A stretch of 64,000 nucleotides of DNA from Nocardioides aromaticivorans. GTDB lineage: Bacteria > Actinomycetota > Actinomycetes > Propionibacteriales > Nocardioidaceae. This document shows, piece by piece, positions 42,495 through 50,508 of this stretch. Position 1 is the first letter of the stretch. Each line of letters opens with the position of its first letter. The DNA is taken from NCBI RefSeq assembly GCF_013408525.1, contig NZ_JACBZM010000001.1:4408501-4472500 (forward strand). The letters are read 5' to 3'. The translations under genes were made by a program, and so were the position numbers. A model generated the notes under the pieces. It was not told where the DNA came from, did no database searches, and was given only the letters and a program-made list of their open reading frames with translations.

Positions 42495-43720
42495 ACCGCG
42501 TCCGCCTCGGCGATCACGGCGCCCCAGTCGGGCCGGGTCGCGCCGACCTTCTCACGCAGCTGCTCGGTGCGCCGGGCGAGGGCGTCGAGGGTCGGGCCGT
42601 AGCGGTGCGGGTCCGACCCGGGCAGCGCCGAGACGAACCGGCGCGCGTCGACCAGGCGGCGGCGCAGCCGCTCGAGCAGCACCTGCGGGTCGTCGGCCAG
42701 CGAGTCGAGGCGCTGCAGCCGGTCGGTCGCGGCGCGCAGGTCCTCGTTGGCGTCGTTGATGGCCGTGCGGACCGAGGCGAGGAGAGCCGTACCGGCCGGG
42801 ACGTCGAGCGGGCGCTGCGCGACCAGCCGGTCGAGCTCGACCAGGCCGTCCTCCACCTGCTTGAGGGCGGCCGCCACCCGCTCGGGCGCGCCGTCGACGT
42901 CGCGCCAGGCGTCCACGGTGTAGCGGCGGCGCAGCTGGCTCATCACCTCGGGGAGCCGGGCCTGCTGGGTGAGGATCGCGTCGCGCCGGGTGCGCACCGA
43001 CAGGTGGCCGGTCCGGATCCGCTCGGCCCGATCAGGGAGGTCGGTCGCCAGCCTGCGCGCCTCGCCGGCGGCGGCGACCGCTCCGGTCGCGGCGGTGTGG
43101 GCGTCGACCCACCGGCGCTCCTCGGCAGCCGCGCGGGCCGTGCCGATGAGGGTGGAGGCCCGCACCAGGGCGTCACTCGCGGCGCCGTCGCGCAGGCCCT
43201 GGTTGGACGCTGCTGCCAGCGCGAGGCTGGCCTCGGTCCGCGTCGTGTCGGCCCGCTCGATGAGCCCCGGGGTGTCCTCGCGGATGGCCGCGGCGGCCGC
43301 GAGTGCGTCGGCGTGCGTCGCACGGAAGCGCTCGACCTCGGGCAGGAGCTCGCGCAGCCGCGCCGCAGCCGCGCCGAACCCGGCCGCGATCCGGCGGGCC
43401 TCGTCCTCCTCGTGGTCCACCCGGGCGTCGTACGCCGCGTCGAGCTCGTAGAACTGCAGCGCCGGGATGCCGGTCTCCACCGAGATCCGGTCCCACTCCT
43501 GCGAGAGCGGTGTCGTGAAGCCGATGCGCTCGGCCCCGGCCCGCGCGGCCGCCGCCGCGGCGTCGATCTCGCTCAGCTCGTTGAGGTCGACCTCGAGCGA
43601 CTCGAGGTGGGACATCGCCTGCGCCGCGTCGGCCTGGGCGGCGCGGGCCTGCTGCTGGGCGAGGTCCCGGGAACGACGCCACCAGCGGACACCGCTGCCC
43701 CCGGCATCGCTCGTCGCCAT
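42449..43720 (-). CDS. Long helical (coiled-coil) protein beside the Ter module
   Basis: This 423-residue, Ala/Arg/Glu-rich protein is predicted to be almost entirely alpha-helical. It starts RWWRRSRDLAQQQARAAQADAAQ and has no transmembrane segment or recognised catalytic motif. Repeated Ala-Ala-Arg heptads suggest coiled coils, and one less regular segment, TPLSQEWDRISVETGIPALQ (about 70-89), may be a small conserved core. Its position against the Ter genes suggests a stress role akin to TelA- or TPM-type accessory proteins, but I do not recognise a family. A 20-nt gap plus the tandem repeat separate it from the HAD gene. Confidence 0.7.
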   Translation of the reverse strand: MATSDAGGSGVRWWRRSRDLAQQQARAAQADAAQAMSHLESLEVDLNELSEIDAAAAAARAGAERIGFTTPLSQEWDRISVETGIPALQFYELDAAYDARVDHEEDEARRIAAGFGAAAARLRELLPEVERFRATHADALAAAAAIREDTPGLIERADTTRTEASLALAAASNQGLRDGAASDALVRASTLIGTARAAAEERRWVDAHTAATGAVAAAGEARRLATDLPDRAERIRTGHLSVRTRRDAILTQQARLPEVMSQLRRRYTVDAWRDVDGAPERVAAALKQVEDGLVELDRLVAQRPLDVPAGTALLASVRTAINDANEDLRAATDRLQRLDSLADDPQVLLERLRRRLVDARRFVSALPGSDPHRYGPTLDALARRTEQLREKVGATRPDWGAVIAEADAVEAGLDAMIRTARGH

Positions 43721-43780
43721 CGTCGTCCGTCCCGTCCCGTCAGTGCGGCTGATCGCGGTCCAACGTTATCGACCGCACGG

Positions 43781-44671
43781 TCACAGCGAACGGATGCCCC
43801 ACGACGCGGAGAATGATGCCCCCGGGTCGAGGACGACGAGGTCCTCGCCGGAGTTGAAGGCGTCCGGGGGAGCGGTCATCGGCTCCACGGCGACGCTCAC
43901 CCGCGGGGTCGGGGTGTCGTCGCCGGTGTAGACCTGCAGCCAGCGGTGGTGCGCGTCGACCCAGAGCTCGGTGCCGGTGCCGTCGGTCCCGTTCCGGAGC
44001 CGGACCGACGCGACGCCGTCGGCGTCGCGCTGCAGGTCGGTCACGGCGTGGTTGAGCACCGTGCTGCCCAGCGGATCGCTGACGATCCCCTCGAAGGAGG
44101 CCCGCCCGGTCGGCAGCAGCCGCTCCTCGTCGACGGTCAGGTAGGTCGCCGCCGGGAGCTCCAGCTCCCACCCGTCGCAGGGTCCCGGGCCCGCCAGCAG
44201 GTAGGGGTGCGCGCCCGAGGCGTACGGCGCCGCGGAGTCCGAGCGGTTGGTGGCGGCCTGGGTCACGGTCAGTCCGCCGGCGCCCACCTCCCACGTGGTC
44301 CGCAGGTCGAGCGCCCACGGATAGCCGGTCTGGGCCGGCAGGAAGTAGCGCAGCTCGACGAGGGCCGGGTCGTGCCGGAACACCGACCACGACGCCCAGC
44401 GGACCAGCCCGTGGGAGGCGTTGCCCCGCTTCGGCTCGGTCAGCGCGAGCTGGTGCGTGGTCCCGCCGAACTCGTAGCGGCCGTCACGGATCCGGTTCGG
44501 CCACGGCACCAGCAGCTGGCCGCGACCGGCGGCCGGCATCGCGTCCTCGGCGAACCCGTCGACGAGCTCGCGCCCGTCGTGACGCAACCGGCGCAGCACG
44601 CCGGTCTGGGTGACGACGGCTCGGTAGCCGTGGGACGCGATGACGTACTGCTCGCCGGTCGGCCTGATCAC
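43781..44671 (-). CDS. Aldose 1-epimerase-like protein
   Basis: This 296-residue protein is of the galactose mutarotase-like beta-sandwich family: LLVPWPNRIRDGRYEFGG, GNASHGLVRWASW (catalytic His), GAHPYLL (second His) and SVAVEPMTAPPDAFNSG near the end (catalytic Glu). It interconverts aldose anomers or acts as a hexose-6-phosphate epimerase relative. The GTG at 44671 was chosen because a TAGGGT -10 box ends 7 nt upstream; the longer frame runs through the kinase gene antisense to sense. It probably sits in its own transcription unit. Confidence 0.85.
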   Translation of the reverse strand: MIRPTGEQYVIASHGYRAVVTQTGVLRRLRHDGRELVDGFAEDAMPAAGRGQLLVPWPNRIRDGRYEFGGTTHQLALTEPKRGNASHGLVRWASWSVFRHDPALVELRYFLPAQTGYPWALDLRTTWEVGAGGLTVTQAATNRSDSAAPYASGAHPYLLAGPGPCDGWELELPAATYLTVDEERLLPTGRASFEGIVSDPLGSTVLNHAVTDLQRDADGVASVRLRNGTDGTGTELWVDAHHRWLQVYTGDDTPTPRVSVAVEPMTAPPDAFNSGEDLVVLDPGASFSASWGIRSL

Positions 44672-44680
44672 GTGCCCAAC

Positions 44681-44699
44681 CCTAGGGACGTTCCCTAGG
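44681..44699. promoter_or_regulatory. Perfect 19-bp palindrome at the epimerase promoter
   Basis: CCTAGGGA-CGT-TCCCTAGG is a perfect inverted repeat. It contains the TAGGGT -10 box of the epimerase gene (minus strand, 44679-44684) and the stop codon of the upstream kinase gene (44695-44697). It could be an operator for an unknown repressor, or a hairpin at the kinase 3' end. Confidence 0.5.
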
Positions 44700-45252
44700 T
44701 CCTGATGACGATGTCGGCCCGCGACCGCGTGTCGTCCCGCTCGTGCAGGGCGGCCTCGTCGGCCAGCCAGTCGGCCCAGTGCGGTCGCTGGTCCTCGCCG
44801 TCGCGCGCCAGCCACCGCGCCAACCGGGTCTCCCGGTCGGCCTCGACCCACACGAGCAGCGTCACCAGGTCGTCGTACGCCGCTGCCGCGGAGCCGACAC
44901 CCTCGAGCACCAGCAACGGGACCGGGTGCACCGTCCGCGTCTCGGCCCACCGGTCGTCGTACCAGTCCCAGCGTCGCCAGGTCCCGGGGCGGTCCGCCGC
45001 GAGCGGACGCAGCAGCGCCTCGACCGAGGCGCCGAGCCCGGGCAGCCCGCGCCAGCCCTCGAGCATCTCGTCGGTCCCGAGGACCACCGCGTCGGGCGCC
45101 AGCGCGGCGAGCTCGCGCGCCAGGGTGGTCTTGCCGGACCCGGCGAGCCCGTCGATGCAGATCAGGCGCCCGGTGCCGAGCGTCGGGGGAGCGGCGAGCG
45201 CGCGCGCCAGCACCGTGGCCGCGCGGGACTCAGAAGGCGAGTCCGTGCCCAC
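44695..45252 (-). CDS. Uridine kinase-like P-loop kinase
   Basis: This 185-residue NTPase/kinase has Walker A GLAGSGKTT at 35-43, a TDEM acid near 68 and LLVLEGVGS as a Walker B-like strand. A lid with WVEADRETRLARWLARDG is typical of the AAA_18/uridine-kinase group. The phosphate acceptor is unknown. The GTG start overlaps the end of the PLP-enzyme gene by 23 nt, so the two are translationally coupled. Confidence 0.75.
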   Translation of the reverse strand: MGTDSPSESRAATVLARALAAPPTLGTGRLICIDGLAGSGKTTLARELAALAPDAVVLGTDEMLEGWRGLPGLGASVEALLRPLAADRPGTWRRWDWYDDRWAETRTVHPVPLLVLEGVGSAAAAYDDLVTLLVWVEADRETRLARWLARDGEDQRPHWADWLADEAALHERDDTRSRADIVIRT

Positions 45253-46474
45253 GGTAGGTCGGGACCTCCTCGACGAACCGGTCGCCCCGGGCGAGCAGCA
45301 CGGTGCGGCCGTGCTCGAAGGGCTCGCCCGACTTCGCGTGCCGGAACCACACGAGGTCGCCGATCGCGAGGATGCCGGCGTTGGTGCCGACGAGCGGGGT
45401 CTGGACCTCGCCCGCGCCCTCGAGGCCGGTCAGGTGCAGTCCGGCCGGCGCCCACGGCGTCGGCGCCCGGTCGGCATTGGTCGGGCCGGAGGCGATCAGC
45501 CCGCCGCCGTGCACGGTGGCCACGTCCGCCGCCGGACGCCGGGTGACGGGCAGCCCGAAGAAGGCGGCCGGGCGCGGGGTGAACGACCGGTAGTGGTCGA
45601 AGAGCGTGGGGCCGAGGAGTCCGGAGCCCGCCGTCACCTCGGTCACGACCGGGTCGGCGGCGGAGGACTCGATCGAGCCGGAGCCGCCCGCGTTCCAGAA
45701 GGCCAGCCCGGTGAAGTCGCCATGGCCGGCGAGCGCGTCGAGCGCATCCGCGATCGCCGTACGACGGAACTCGAGCTGCCGCACCGACAGCTCCTTGATC
45801 TTGCGGACCACTGCTGACTTCGCCCGCTGGGTCGGCACGTCGTCGGGGACGCCGGCGACCTGGCCCTCGTAGGTCATCGCCCCGACCAGCTGGAAGCCCG
45901 GACGGTCGATGACGTGGCGGGCCAGCTCGGTGACGGAACCGACGTCGAAGAGCGGCGAGCGGCGCGGACCGACCTGCTGGCCGCCCCACCGCAGACCGGC
46001 GTCGATGTCGATCGCTACCCGCACCGGCACGGCGGTGGACGCCCTGAGCGCGTCCACCGCGTCGAGGTGCGCGACGTCGTCGACCATGATCGCGATCCGC
46101 GACGCCGCCCTGGGCGAGGCGACCAGCGCTGCCAGCGCGGCGCGGTCGACGCTCGGGTAGGCGACGACCACGTCGTCGCTCACGTCGTTGTCGACGAGCC
46201 ACAGGGCCTCGGCGAGCGTGTAGGCGAGCACGCCGGCGAACCCCGGCGTCGCGAGCGCCCGGCTGACCAGCGCGGGCACGCGCAGCGACTTCGAGGCCAC
46301 CCGGATCGGGGTCCCGCCCGCGCGCTGGACGAGGTCGGCGGCGTTGGCGTCGAAGGCGTCGAGGTCGACGACGAAGACCGGGGTGGACAGGGGCTCGGGC
46401 CAGGCCTGGACGGCCTCACCCAGTCTCCGCCAGAGGCGGTTGCGGGCGACGAACGAGTGGTGCACGACCGTCAT
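45230..46474 (-). CDS. PLP-dependent amino acid deaminase/aldolase (D-threonine aldolase-like)
   Basis: This 414-residue fold-type III PLP enzyme has PVFVVDLDAFDANAADL and Schiff-base Lys62 in VASKSLRVP. AIDIDAGLRWGG follows, with the C-terminal D-serine dehydratase-like metal-binding domain (VGTNAGILAIGDLVWFRHAKSGEPFEHG, where the His and Cys/His pattern is partly visible). Homologues in actinobacteria are annotated as amino acid deaminase/aldolase and often adjoin a lactone oxidase gene. Substrate uncertain. It is divergent from the SseB gene, 26 bp apart. Confidence 0.82.
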   Translation of the reverse strand: MTVVHHSFVARNRLWRRLGEAVQAWPEPLSTPVFVVDLDAFDANAADLVQRAGGTPIRVASKSLRVPALVSRALATPGFAGVLAYTLAEALWLVDNDVSDDVVVAYPSVDRAALAALVASPRAASRIAIMVDDVAHLDAVDALRASTAVPVRVAIDIDAGLRWGGQQVGPRRSPLFDVGSVTELARHVIDRPGFQLVGAMTYEGQVAGVPDDVPTQRAKSAVVRKIKELSVRQLEFRRTAIADALDALAGHGDFTGLAFWNAGGSGSIESSAADPVVTEVTAGSGLLGPTLFDHYRSFTPRPAAFFGLPVTRRPAADVATVHGGGLIASGPTNADRAPTPWAPAGLHLTGLEGAGEVQTPLVGTNAGILAIGDLVWFRHAKSGEPFEHGRTVLLARGDRFVEEVPTYRGHGLAF

Positions 46475-46500
46475 GCTTCCACGGATGCGAGAATCCGCCG

Positions 46501-47091
46501 GTGAGCGAACCGCGGAATCCCGACGCCGGCGAACGTCCCGACGCCAAGCGCCTCCAGGGATCCGCCTACGTCGATGACGACGGCTCGGCCGATGCCGCGC
46601 TCGCCGCCGCGCTCAAGGGGTACGACGCCGGCACCACGTCGTACCCGGAGGTGCTCGGCATGCTCGCCGGCGCCCGCCTGCTGGTGCCCGTGGTGGCCCT
46701 GCTGGGCGAGGTCGAGACCGGCCCCGACGGTTGGGCGCGCGACAAGTCGAGCGACATGGCGGCCGTGCTGCTGACCGGTGCCGACGGCCGGCTGGCGCTG
46801 CTGGCCTTCTCCGACCTCGCGGCGCTCGCCGCCTGGGACCCGGCGGCGCGCCCAGTGCCGGTGGCGGCCCACCTGGCCGCCGCGACGGCGGTCCAGGAGG
46901 GCGCGCACGCGCTGGTCGTGGACGTGGCCGGCCCGCACCGCTTCGTGCTCGCCGACGACGACCTCCACCGGGTGGCCGCGGGCTGGCGCCCGGTGCGGCT
47001 CGAGGACGGCGCCTGGGCCTGGCTGGGCGCGGCAGGGGACGCCGAGGGCGAGGGTGCCGCGGATTCGCCCGCCGGGGAACAACTCGGGTAG
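46501..47091 (+). CDS. SseB-family protein
   Basis: This 196-residue protein has the SseB N-terminal domain layout: LLVPVVALLGEVETG, SSDMAAVLLTGADGRLALLAFSD, and HALVVDVAGPHRFVLADDDL. The function of the family is poorly known. It precedes infC in many actinobacteria. Its TAG stop forms the first half of a TAGCAT box (47089-47094) that may be the -10 element of the infC operon. Confidence 0.8.
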   Translation: MSEPRNPDAGERPDAKRLQGSAYVDDDGSADAALAAALKGYDAGTTSYPEVLGMLAGARLLVPVVALLGEVETGPDGWARDKSSDMAAVLLTGADGRLALLAFSDLAALAAWDPAARPVPVAAHLAAATAVQEGAHALVVDVAGPHRFVLADDDLHRVAAGWRPVRLEDGAWAWLGAAGDAEGEGAADSPAGEQLG

Positions 47092-47339
47092 CATCTGGCA
47101 TTGACCGATCCGTCATGCCCGCGCGAGTGGGGATGGCAGATCCACAAGCGGGGACCAGCACCATCGTCTCCCACCCGCAGCGGCCGCCAGGTCGTCGGGT
47201 CCGGTCCATGGAGAGCCCCGCCCGGGCGCACGACTTCCGGGATCCACGGGGCTCGTGACTGGCTTCCGCTTGCACCAGCGGGAGCCTCTTCTCATTTGTA
47301 GCGCTGAAGGACTCCCGACCGAACGAGTTTGGAGGACAC
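47089..47339 (+). promoter_or_regulatory. Structured infC leader with attenuator hairpin
   Basis: The leader of about 240 nt begins near a TAGCAT box (47089-47094). It contains a long stem pairing GAGCCCCG with CGGGGCTC (47213-47220/47247-47254) and CCCGG with CCGGG (47221-47225/47237-47241). An intrinsic-terminator-like hairpin follows, GGCTTCCGCT/AGCGGGAGCC (47261-47270/47277-47286, one G-T pair), with TCTTCTCATTTG after it. This is the form of a transcriptional attenuator ahead of infC-rpmI-rplT, where L20 or IF3 feedback is known in other bacteria. Which ligand acts here is not visible. Confidence 0.65.
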
Positions 47340-48014
47340 ATCAGCACCGAGCTGCGTATCAACGAGCGGATCCGGGTTCCCGAGGTCCGGCTCGTGGGAC
47401 CCAACGGCGAGACCGTCGGCATCGTCCCCACCGACCAGGCCCTCAAGCTTGCCCAGGAGGCCGACCTGGACCTGGTGGAGGTGGCGCCCATGGCCCGCCC
47501 GCCCGTCTGCAAGCTCATGGACTACGGGAAGTTCAAGTACGAGAACGCCCAGAAGGCCCGTGAGGCACGACGCAATCAGACCAACGTCATCATCAAGGAG
47601 ATGAAGCTCCGGCCGAAGATCGACGCGCACGACTACGAGACCAAGAAGGGTCACGTCGTTCGCTTCCTCAAGGCCGGCGACAAGGTCAAGATCACCATCA
47701 TGTTCCGCGGCCGCGAGCAGCACCGCCCCGAGCTGGGCTACCGGCTGCTGCAGAAGCTGGCCGAGGACGTCCAGGAGCTGGGCTTCATCGAGTCCAACCC
47801 CAAGCAGGACGGCCGCAACATGATCATGGTGCTGGGCCCGCACAAGAAGAAGGCCGAGGCCAAGGCCGAGGTCAAGGCCGCCAAGGTGGAGGCCGCTGCC
47901 GAGCGCGACGCCGAGAAGGCCGCCGAGCACGCCGAGCGCACCGCGGTCCAGCCCTCGAGCACCAAGAAGGCCAAGCGGGCGAACGAGGCACTCGACCCCG
48001 ACATCGACCTGTAA
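47340..48014 (+). CDS. infC: Translation initiation factor IF-3, AUC start
   Basis: This 224-residue IF-3 begins at an AUC codon. The reading [20 protein letters not shown] starts immediately after ATC at 47340, with GGAGG ending 4 nt upstream. The first conventional start in frame (GTG 47394) would delete the conserved N-terminal 18 residues. Rare infC starts (AUU/AUC) allow IF-3 to repress its own translation. The N-domain runs to about 80, the linker is Lys-rich, and the C-domain has [25 protein letters not shown] charged Ala/Lys/Glu tail of about 50 residues follows, common in actinobacteria. Confidence 0.93.
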   Translation: MSTELRINERIRVPEVRLVGPNGETVGIVPTDQALKLAQEADLDLVEVAPMARPPVCKLMDYGKFKYENAQKAREARRNQTNVIIKEMKLRPKIDAHDYETKKGHVVRFLKAGDKVKITIMFRGREQHRPELGYRLLQKLAEDVQELGFIESNPKQDGRNMIMVLGPHKKKAEAKAEVKAAKVEAAAERDAEKAAEHAERTAVQPSSTKKAKRANEALDPDIDL

Positions 48015-48047
48015 GACGAAGTACGACGAGACAGAGCGGACACACAG

Positions 48048-48242
48048 ATGCCCAAGAACAAGACGCACTCCGGGGCCAGCAAGCGGTTCAAGGTGACCGG
48101 CAGCGGCAAGATCCTTCGCGAGAAGGCCGGCAAGCGCCACAACCTCGAGAAGAAGGCCTCCAAGGTCACCCGTCGCCTCACCGGCACGGTCGAGGTCGCC
48201 AAGAACGACGTCCCGCGCGCGAAGAAGATGCTCGGTCTCTGA
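48048..48242 (+). CDS. rpmI: 50S ribosomal protein L35
   Basis: This 64-residue, strongly basic protein has the L35 signature [20 protein letters not shown] at the N-terminus and ends KKMLGL. It lies between infC and rplT, the universal order. The short spacing (33 and 40 bp) indicates one operon under the infC leader. Confidence 0.97.
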   Translation: MPKNKTHSGASKRFKVTGSGKILREKAGKRHNLEKKASKVTRRLTGTVEVAKNDVPRAKKMLGL

Positions 48243-48282
48243 CCGGCTCCACGCACCAGAGCACCGAAACAAGGAGTAAGAG

Positions 48283-48669
48283 ATGGCACGCGTCAAGCGC
48301 GCAGTGAACGCTCAGAAGAAGCGTCGTACCACCCTCGAGCGGGCCAGCGGCTACCGCGGCCAGCGCTCGCGTCTGTACCGCAAGGCCAAGGAGCAGGTCA
48401 CCCACTCCCTGGTCTACAGCTACAACGACCGCAAGAAGAACAAGGGCAACTTCCGCCGCCTGTGGATCCAGCGGATCAACGCGGCCGCCCGCGCGGAGGG
48501 CATGACCTACAACCGCTTCATCCAGGGCCTGAACCTGGCGGGCATCGAGGTCGACCGCAAGATCCTCGCCGACCTCGCCGTCAACGAGCCGGCCGCCTTC
48601 TCGGCCCTCGTGGCGCAGGCCAAGGCCGCGCTGCCCGAGGACGTCAACGCGCCCAAGGTCTCTGCCTGA
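48283..48669 (+). CDS. rplT: 50S ribosomal protein L20
   Basis: This 128-residue protein starts [20 protein letters not shown], a long basic extension that nucleates 23S rRNA assembly, with [21 protein letters not shown] in the globular domain. In several bacteria L20 represses its own operon by binding the leader; the leader at 47089-47339 is a candidate target. ATG preceded by AAGGAGT. Confidence 0.97.
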   Translation: MARVKRAVNAQKKRRTTLERASGYRGQRSRLYRKAKEQVTHSLVYSYNDRKKNKGNFRRLWIQRINAAARAEGMTYNRFIQGLNLAGIEVDRKILADLAVNEPAAFSALVAQAKAALPEDVNAPKVSA

Positions 48670-48681
48670 TCGCGTCCTGAC

Positions 48682-49464
48682 ATGACCGCGCCCCTGACCG
48701 CCGGCAACGCCAGGGTCAAGGAAGCACGGAAGTTGCACCGCCGCCCGGAACGCTCCGGGCGGCGGTGTTTCCTTGCTGACGGACCCAAGGCTGTCGAAGG
48801 TGCCCTCGCCGAGCCCGGACGCGTCCGGGAGGTCTTCGCGACCCCGGCCGCGGCCGTCGAGTACGCCGCCCTGCTCGGCGCCACCCCCGTCACGCTGGTC
48901 GACGAGCGCGCCATGAGCGGTCTCAGCGACAGCGTGAGCCCCGCGGGCCTCGTGGCGGTCTGCGACTTCCTCGACGTCGCGCTTCCCGAGGCGCTCGACG
49001 GACGCCTGGTCGCCCTCTGCGCCGACGTGCGCGACCCCGGCAACGCCGGCACCGTGATCCGCACCGCCGACGCCGCAGGTGCCGCGGGCGTCGTCCTCGC
49101 GGGCGACGCCGTCGACCTCTACAACCCCAAGACGATCCGGGCCTCGGTCGGCAGCGCCTTCCACCTGCCGATCGCCGTCGAGCGCGACCCGGCCGCCGCC
49201 GTGCGCGCCGCGCAGGCCGCCGGCCTCACCGTCCTCGCCGCCGACGGCGGGGGAGAGGTGGACCTCTTCGCGGCCGACGACCTCCTCACCCGCCCCACCG
49301 CGTGGCTCTTCGGCAACGAGGCGTGGGGCCTGCCCCACGAGCTCGCGGCCCTCGCCGACCATCGCGTGAGCATCCCGATCCTCGGCCGTGCCGAGTCCCT
49401 CAATCTCGCCACGGCCGCGGCGGTCTGTCTCTATGCCAGTGCCCGCGCCATGATGGCGGGGTGA
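48682..49464 (+). CDS. TrmH/SpoU-family RNA 2'-O-methyltransferase
   Basis: This 260-residue SPOUT methyltransferase has an N-terminal substrate-binding domain (ARKLHRRPERSGRRCFLADG at about 15-34). The knotted catalytic domain has DVRDPGNAGTVIRTADAAGA, WLFGNEAWGLP and LNLATAAAVCLYA. Its target is a ribose 2'-OH in rRNA or tRNA. A perfect 14-bp terminator hairpin lies within codons 19-29, so its mRNA must escape termination. The end overlaps the histidine kinase start by 4 nt. Confidence 0.9.
   Translation: MTAPLTAGNARVKEARKLHRRPERSGRRCFLADGPKAVEGALAEPGRVREVFATPAAAVEYAALLGATPVTLVDERAMSGLSDSVSPAGLVAVCDFLDVALPEALDGRLVALCADVRDPGNAGTVIRTADAAGAAGVVLAGDAVDLYNPKTIRASVGSAFHLPIAVERDPAAAVRAAQAAGLTVLAADGGGEVDLFAADDLLTRPTAWLFGNEAWGLPHELAALADHRVSIPILGRAESLNLATAAAVCLYASARAMMAG
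48736..48774 (+). terminator. Intrinsic terminator inside the TrmH coding sequence
   Basis: CACCGCCGCCCGGA (48736-48749), loop ACGC, TCCGGGCGGCGGTG (48754-48767) is a perfect 14-bp stem followed by TTTCCTT. It lies 67 bp after the rplT stop but 54 nt into the TrmH frame, where it also encodes the conserved HRRPERSGRR segment. It probably ends most infC-rpmI-rplT transcripts. Confidence 0.85.
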
Positions 49465-50504
49465 CGGACCCCCTCGACCTCCTGCCCGACGGCGTCGTCG
49501 TCGCCGATGCCGAGGGCCGGGTGACCGCGATCAACGCGGTCGCGGCCGAGATGCTGGACGTCGGCCCGGCCGGGTCGGCCGTCGGCCGCCCGCTGGACGA
49601 GGTGCTCGCCCTCACCGACCACGATGCGCAGGCGTGGACCGCCGCCAATGCGCCGTACGACGGGCTGCCGACCCGCAAGGCCGTGCCCGAGCAGGCCTGG
49701 CTGCTCCCCGACGGCACCGAGGTCCTCGTCACCGCTCGCCTGCATCGCGACGTGCGCATCGGACCGGTGCAGGCCGTGGCCATCTCGCTGCGATCGGGCC
49801 GGGGCCGGGCCCGGCTCGACCGGGACCGATCGGACCTGGTGGCGACCCTCGCGCACGAGCTCCGCTCCCCGCTCACCGGGGTGAAGGGCTTCGTCAACGC
49901 CCTCCTCGCGCGGTGGGACAAGCTCAGCGACGAGCAGAAGCGGCTGATGCTCACCACCGCCAGCGCCGACGCCGACCGGCTCAGCCGGCTGATCGCCGAG
50001 CTCCTCGACGTCGCGCGGATCGACACCGGCAGGCTCCAGCTGCACCGGCGCCCCACCGACCTCGCGCTCAAGGTGACGCGCGTGCACGACTCGATCACGC
50101 AGGCGACGTCCACACCCGTCGAGCTCGACATCGCCGACGGCATCCCGCCGGTCGATGCCGACCCCGACAAGGTGATGCAGGTCCTGACCAACCTCGTCGA
50201 GAACGCCGTGCGCCACGGCGAGGGCACCGTGCGCGTGCGCGTCGCGCCGTGGGCCGACGACCCGTCGTACGTCGCGGTGACCGTCACCGACGAGGGCGAG
50301 GGCATCCCCGTCGAGCTGCGGAAGCGGGTGTTCACGAAGTTCTGGACCGCGAGCCGTGGCGGCGGATCGGGCCTGGGCCTCTACATCGTCAGCGGGCTCG
50401 TGAAGGCACACGGCGGGGTCGTCACCGTCGACGACCGGCCGGGCGGGGGCGCGCGGGTCACCACCGCGTGGCCGGTCGCCGCTGGTGCGGCATCGGCACA
50501 ATGA
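49461..50504 (+). CDS. PAS-domain sensor histidine kinase
   Basis: This 347-residue soluble histidine kinase has a PAS domain (about 5-110, GVVVADAEGRVTAINAVAAE), a HisKA H-box LAHELRSPLTG with His132, then N-box NLVENAVRHG, G1 DEGEGIP and G2 GGGSGLGLYIV. No transmembrane segment is present, so the signal is cytoplasmic. No response regulator is adjacent. The GTG start overlaps the TrmH stop (GTGA). Confidence 0.9.
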   Translation: MTDPLDLLPDGVVVADAEGRVTAINAVAAEMLDVGPAGSAVGRPLDEVLALTDHDAQAWTAANAPYDGLPTRKAVPEQAWLLPDGTEVLVTARLHRDVRIGPVQAVAISLRSGRGRARLDRDRSDLVATLAHELRSPLTGVKGFVNALLARWDKLSDEQKRLMLTTASADADRLSRLIAELLDVARIDTGRLQLHRRPTDLALKVTRVHDSITQATSTPVELDIADGIPPVDADPDKVMQVLTNLVENAVRHGEGTVRVRVAPWADDPSYVAVTVTDEGEGIPVELRKRVFTKFWTASRGGGSGLGLYIVSGLVKAHGGVVTVDDRPGGGARVTTAWPVAAGAASAQ

Positions 50505-50508
50505 CGAC

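Noticed and set aside
41592..43720. A frameshift or pseudogene at the HAD/helical-protein junction because of the duplicated sequence.
   Set aside because: Both reading frames end cleanly in their own repeat unit, and neither protein is interrupted.
47101..47301. A 66-codon frame in the infC leader as a regulatory leader peptide.
   Set aside because: It needs a TTG start without a ribosome binding site, shows no run of regulatory codons, and runs through the stem-loops better explained as RNA structure.
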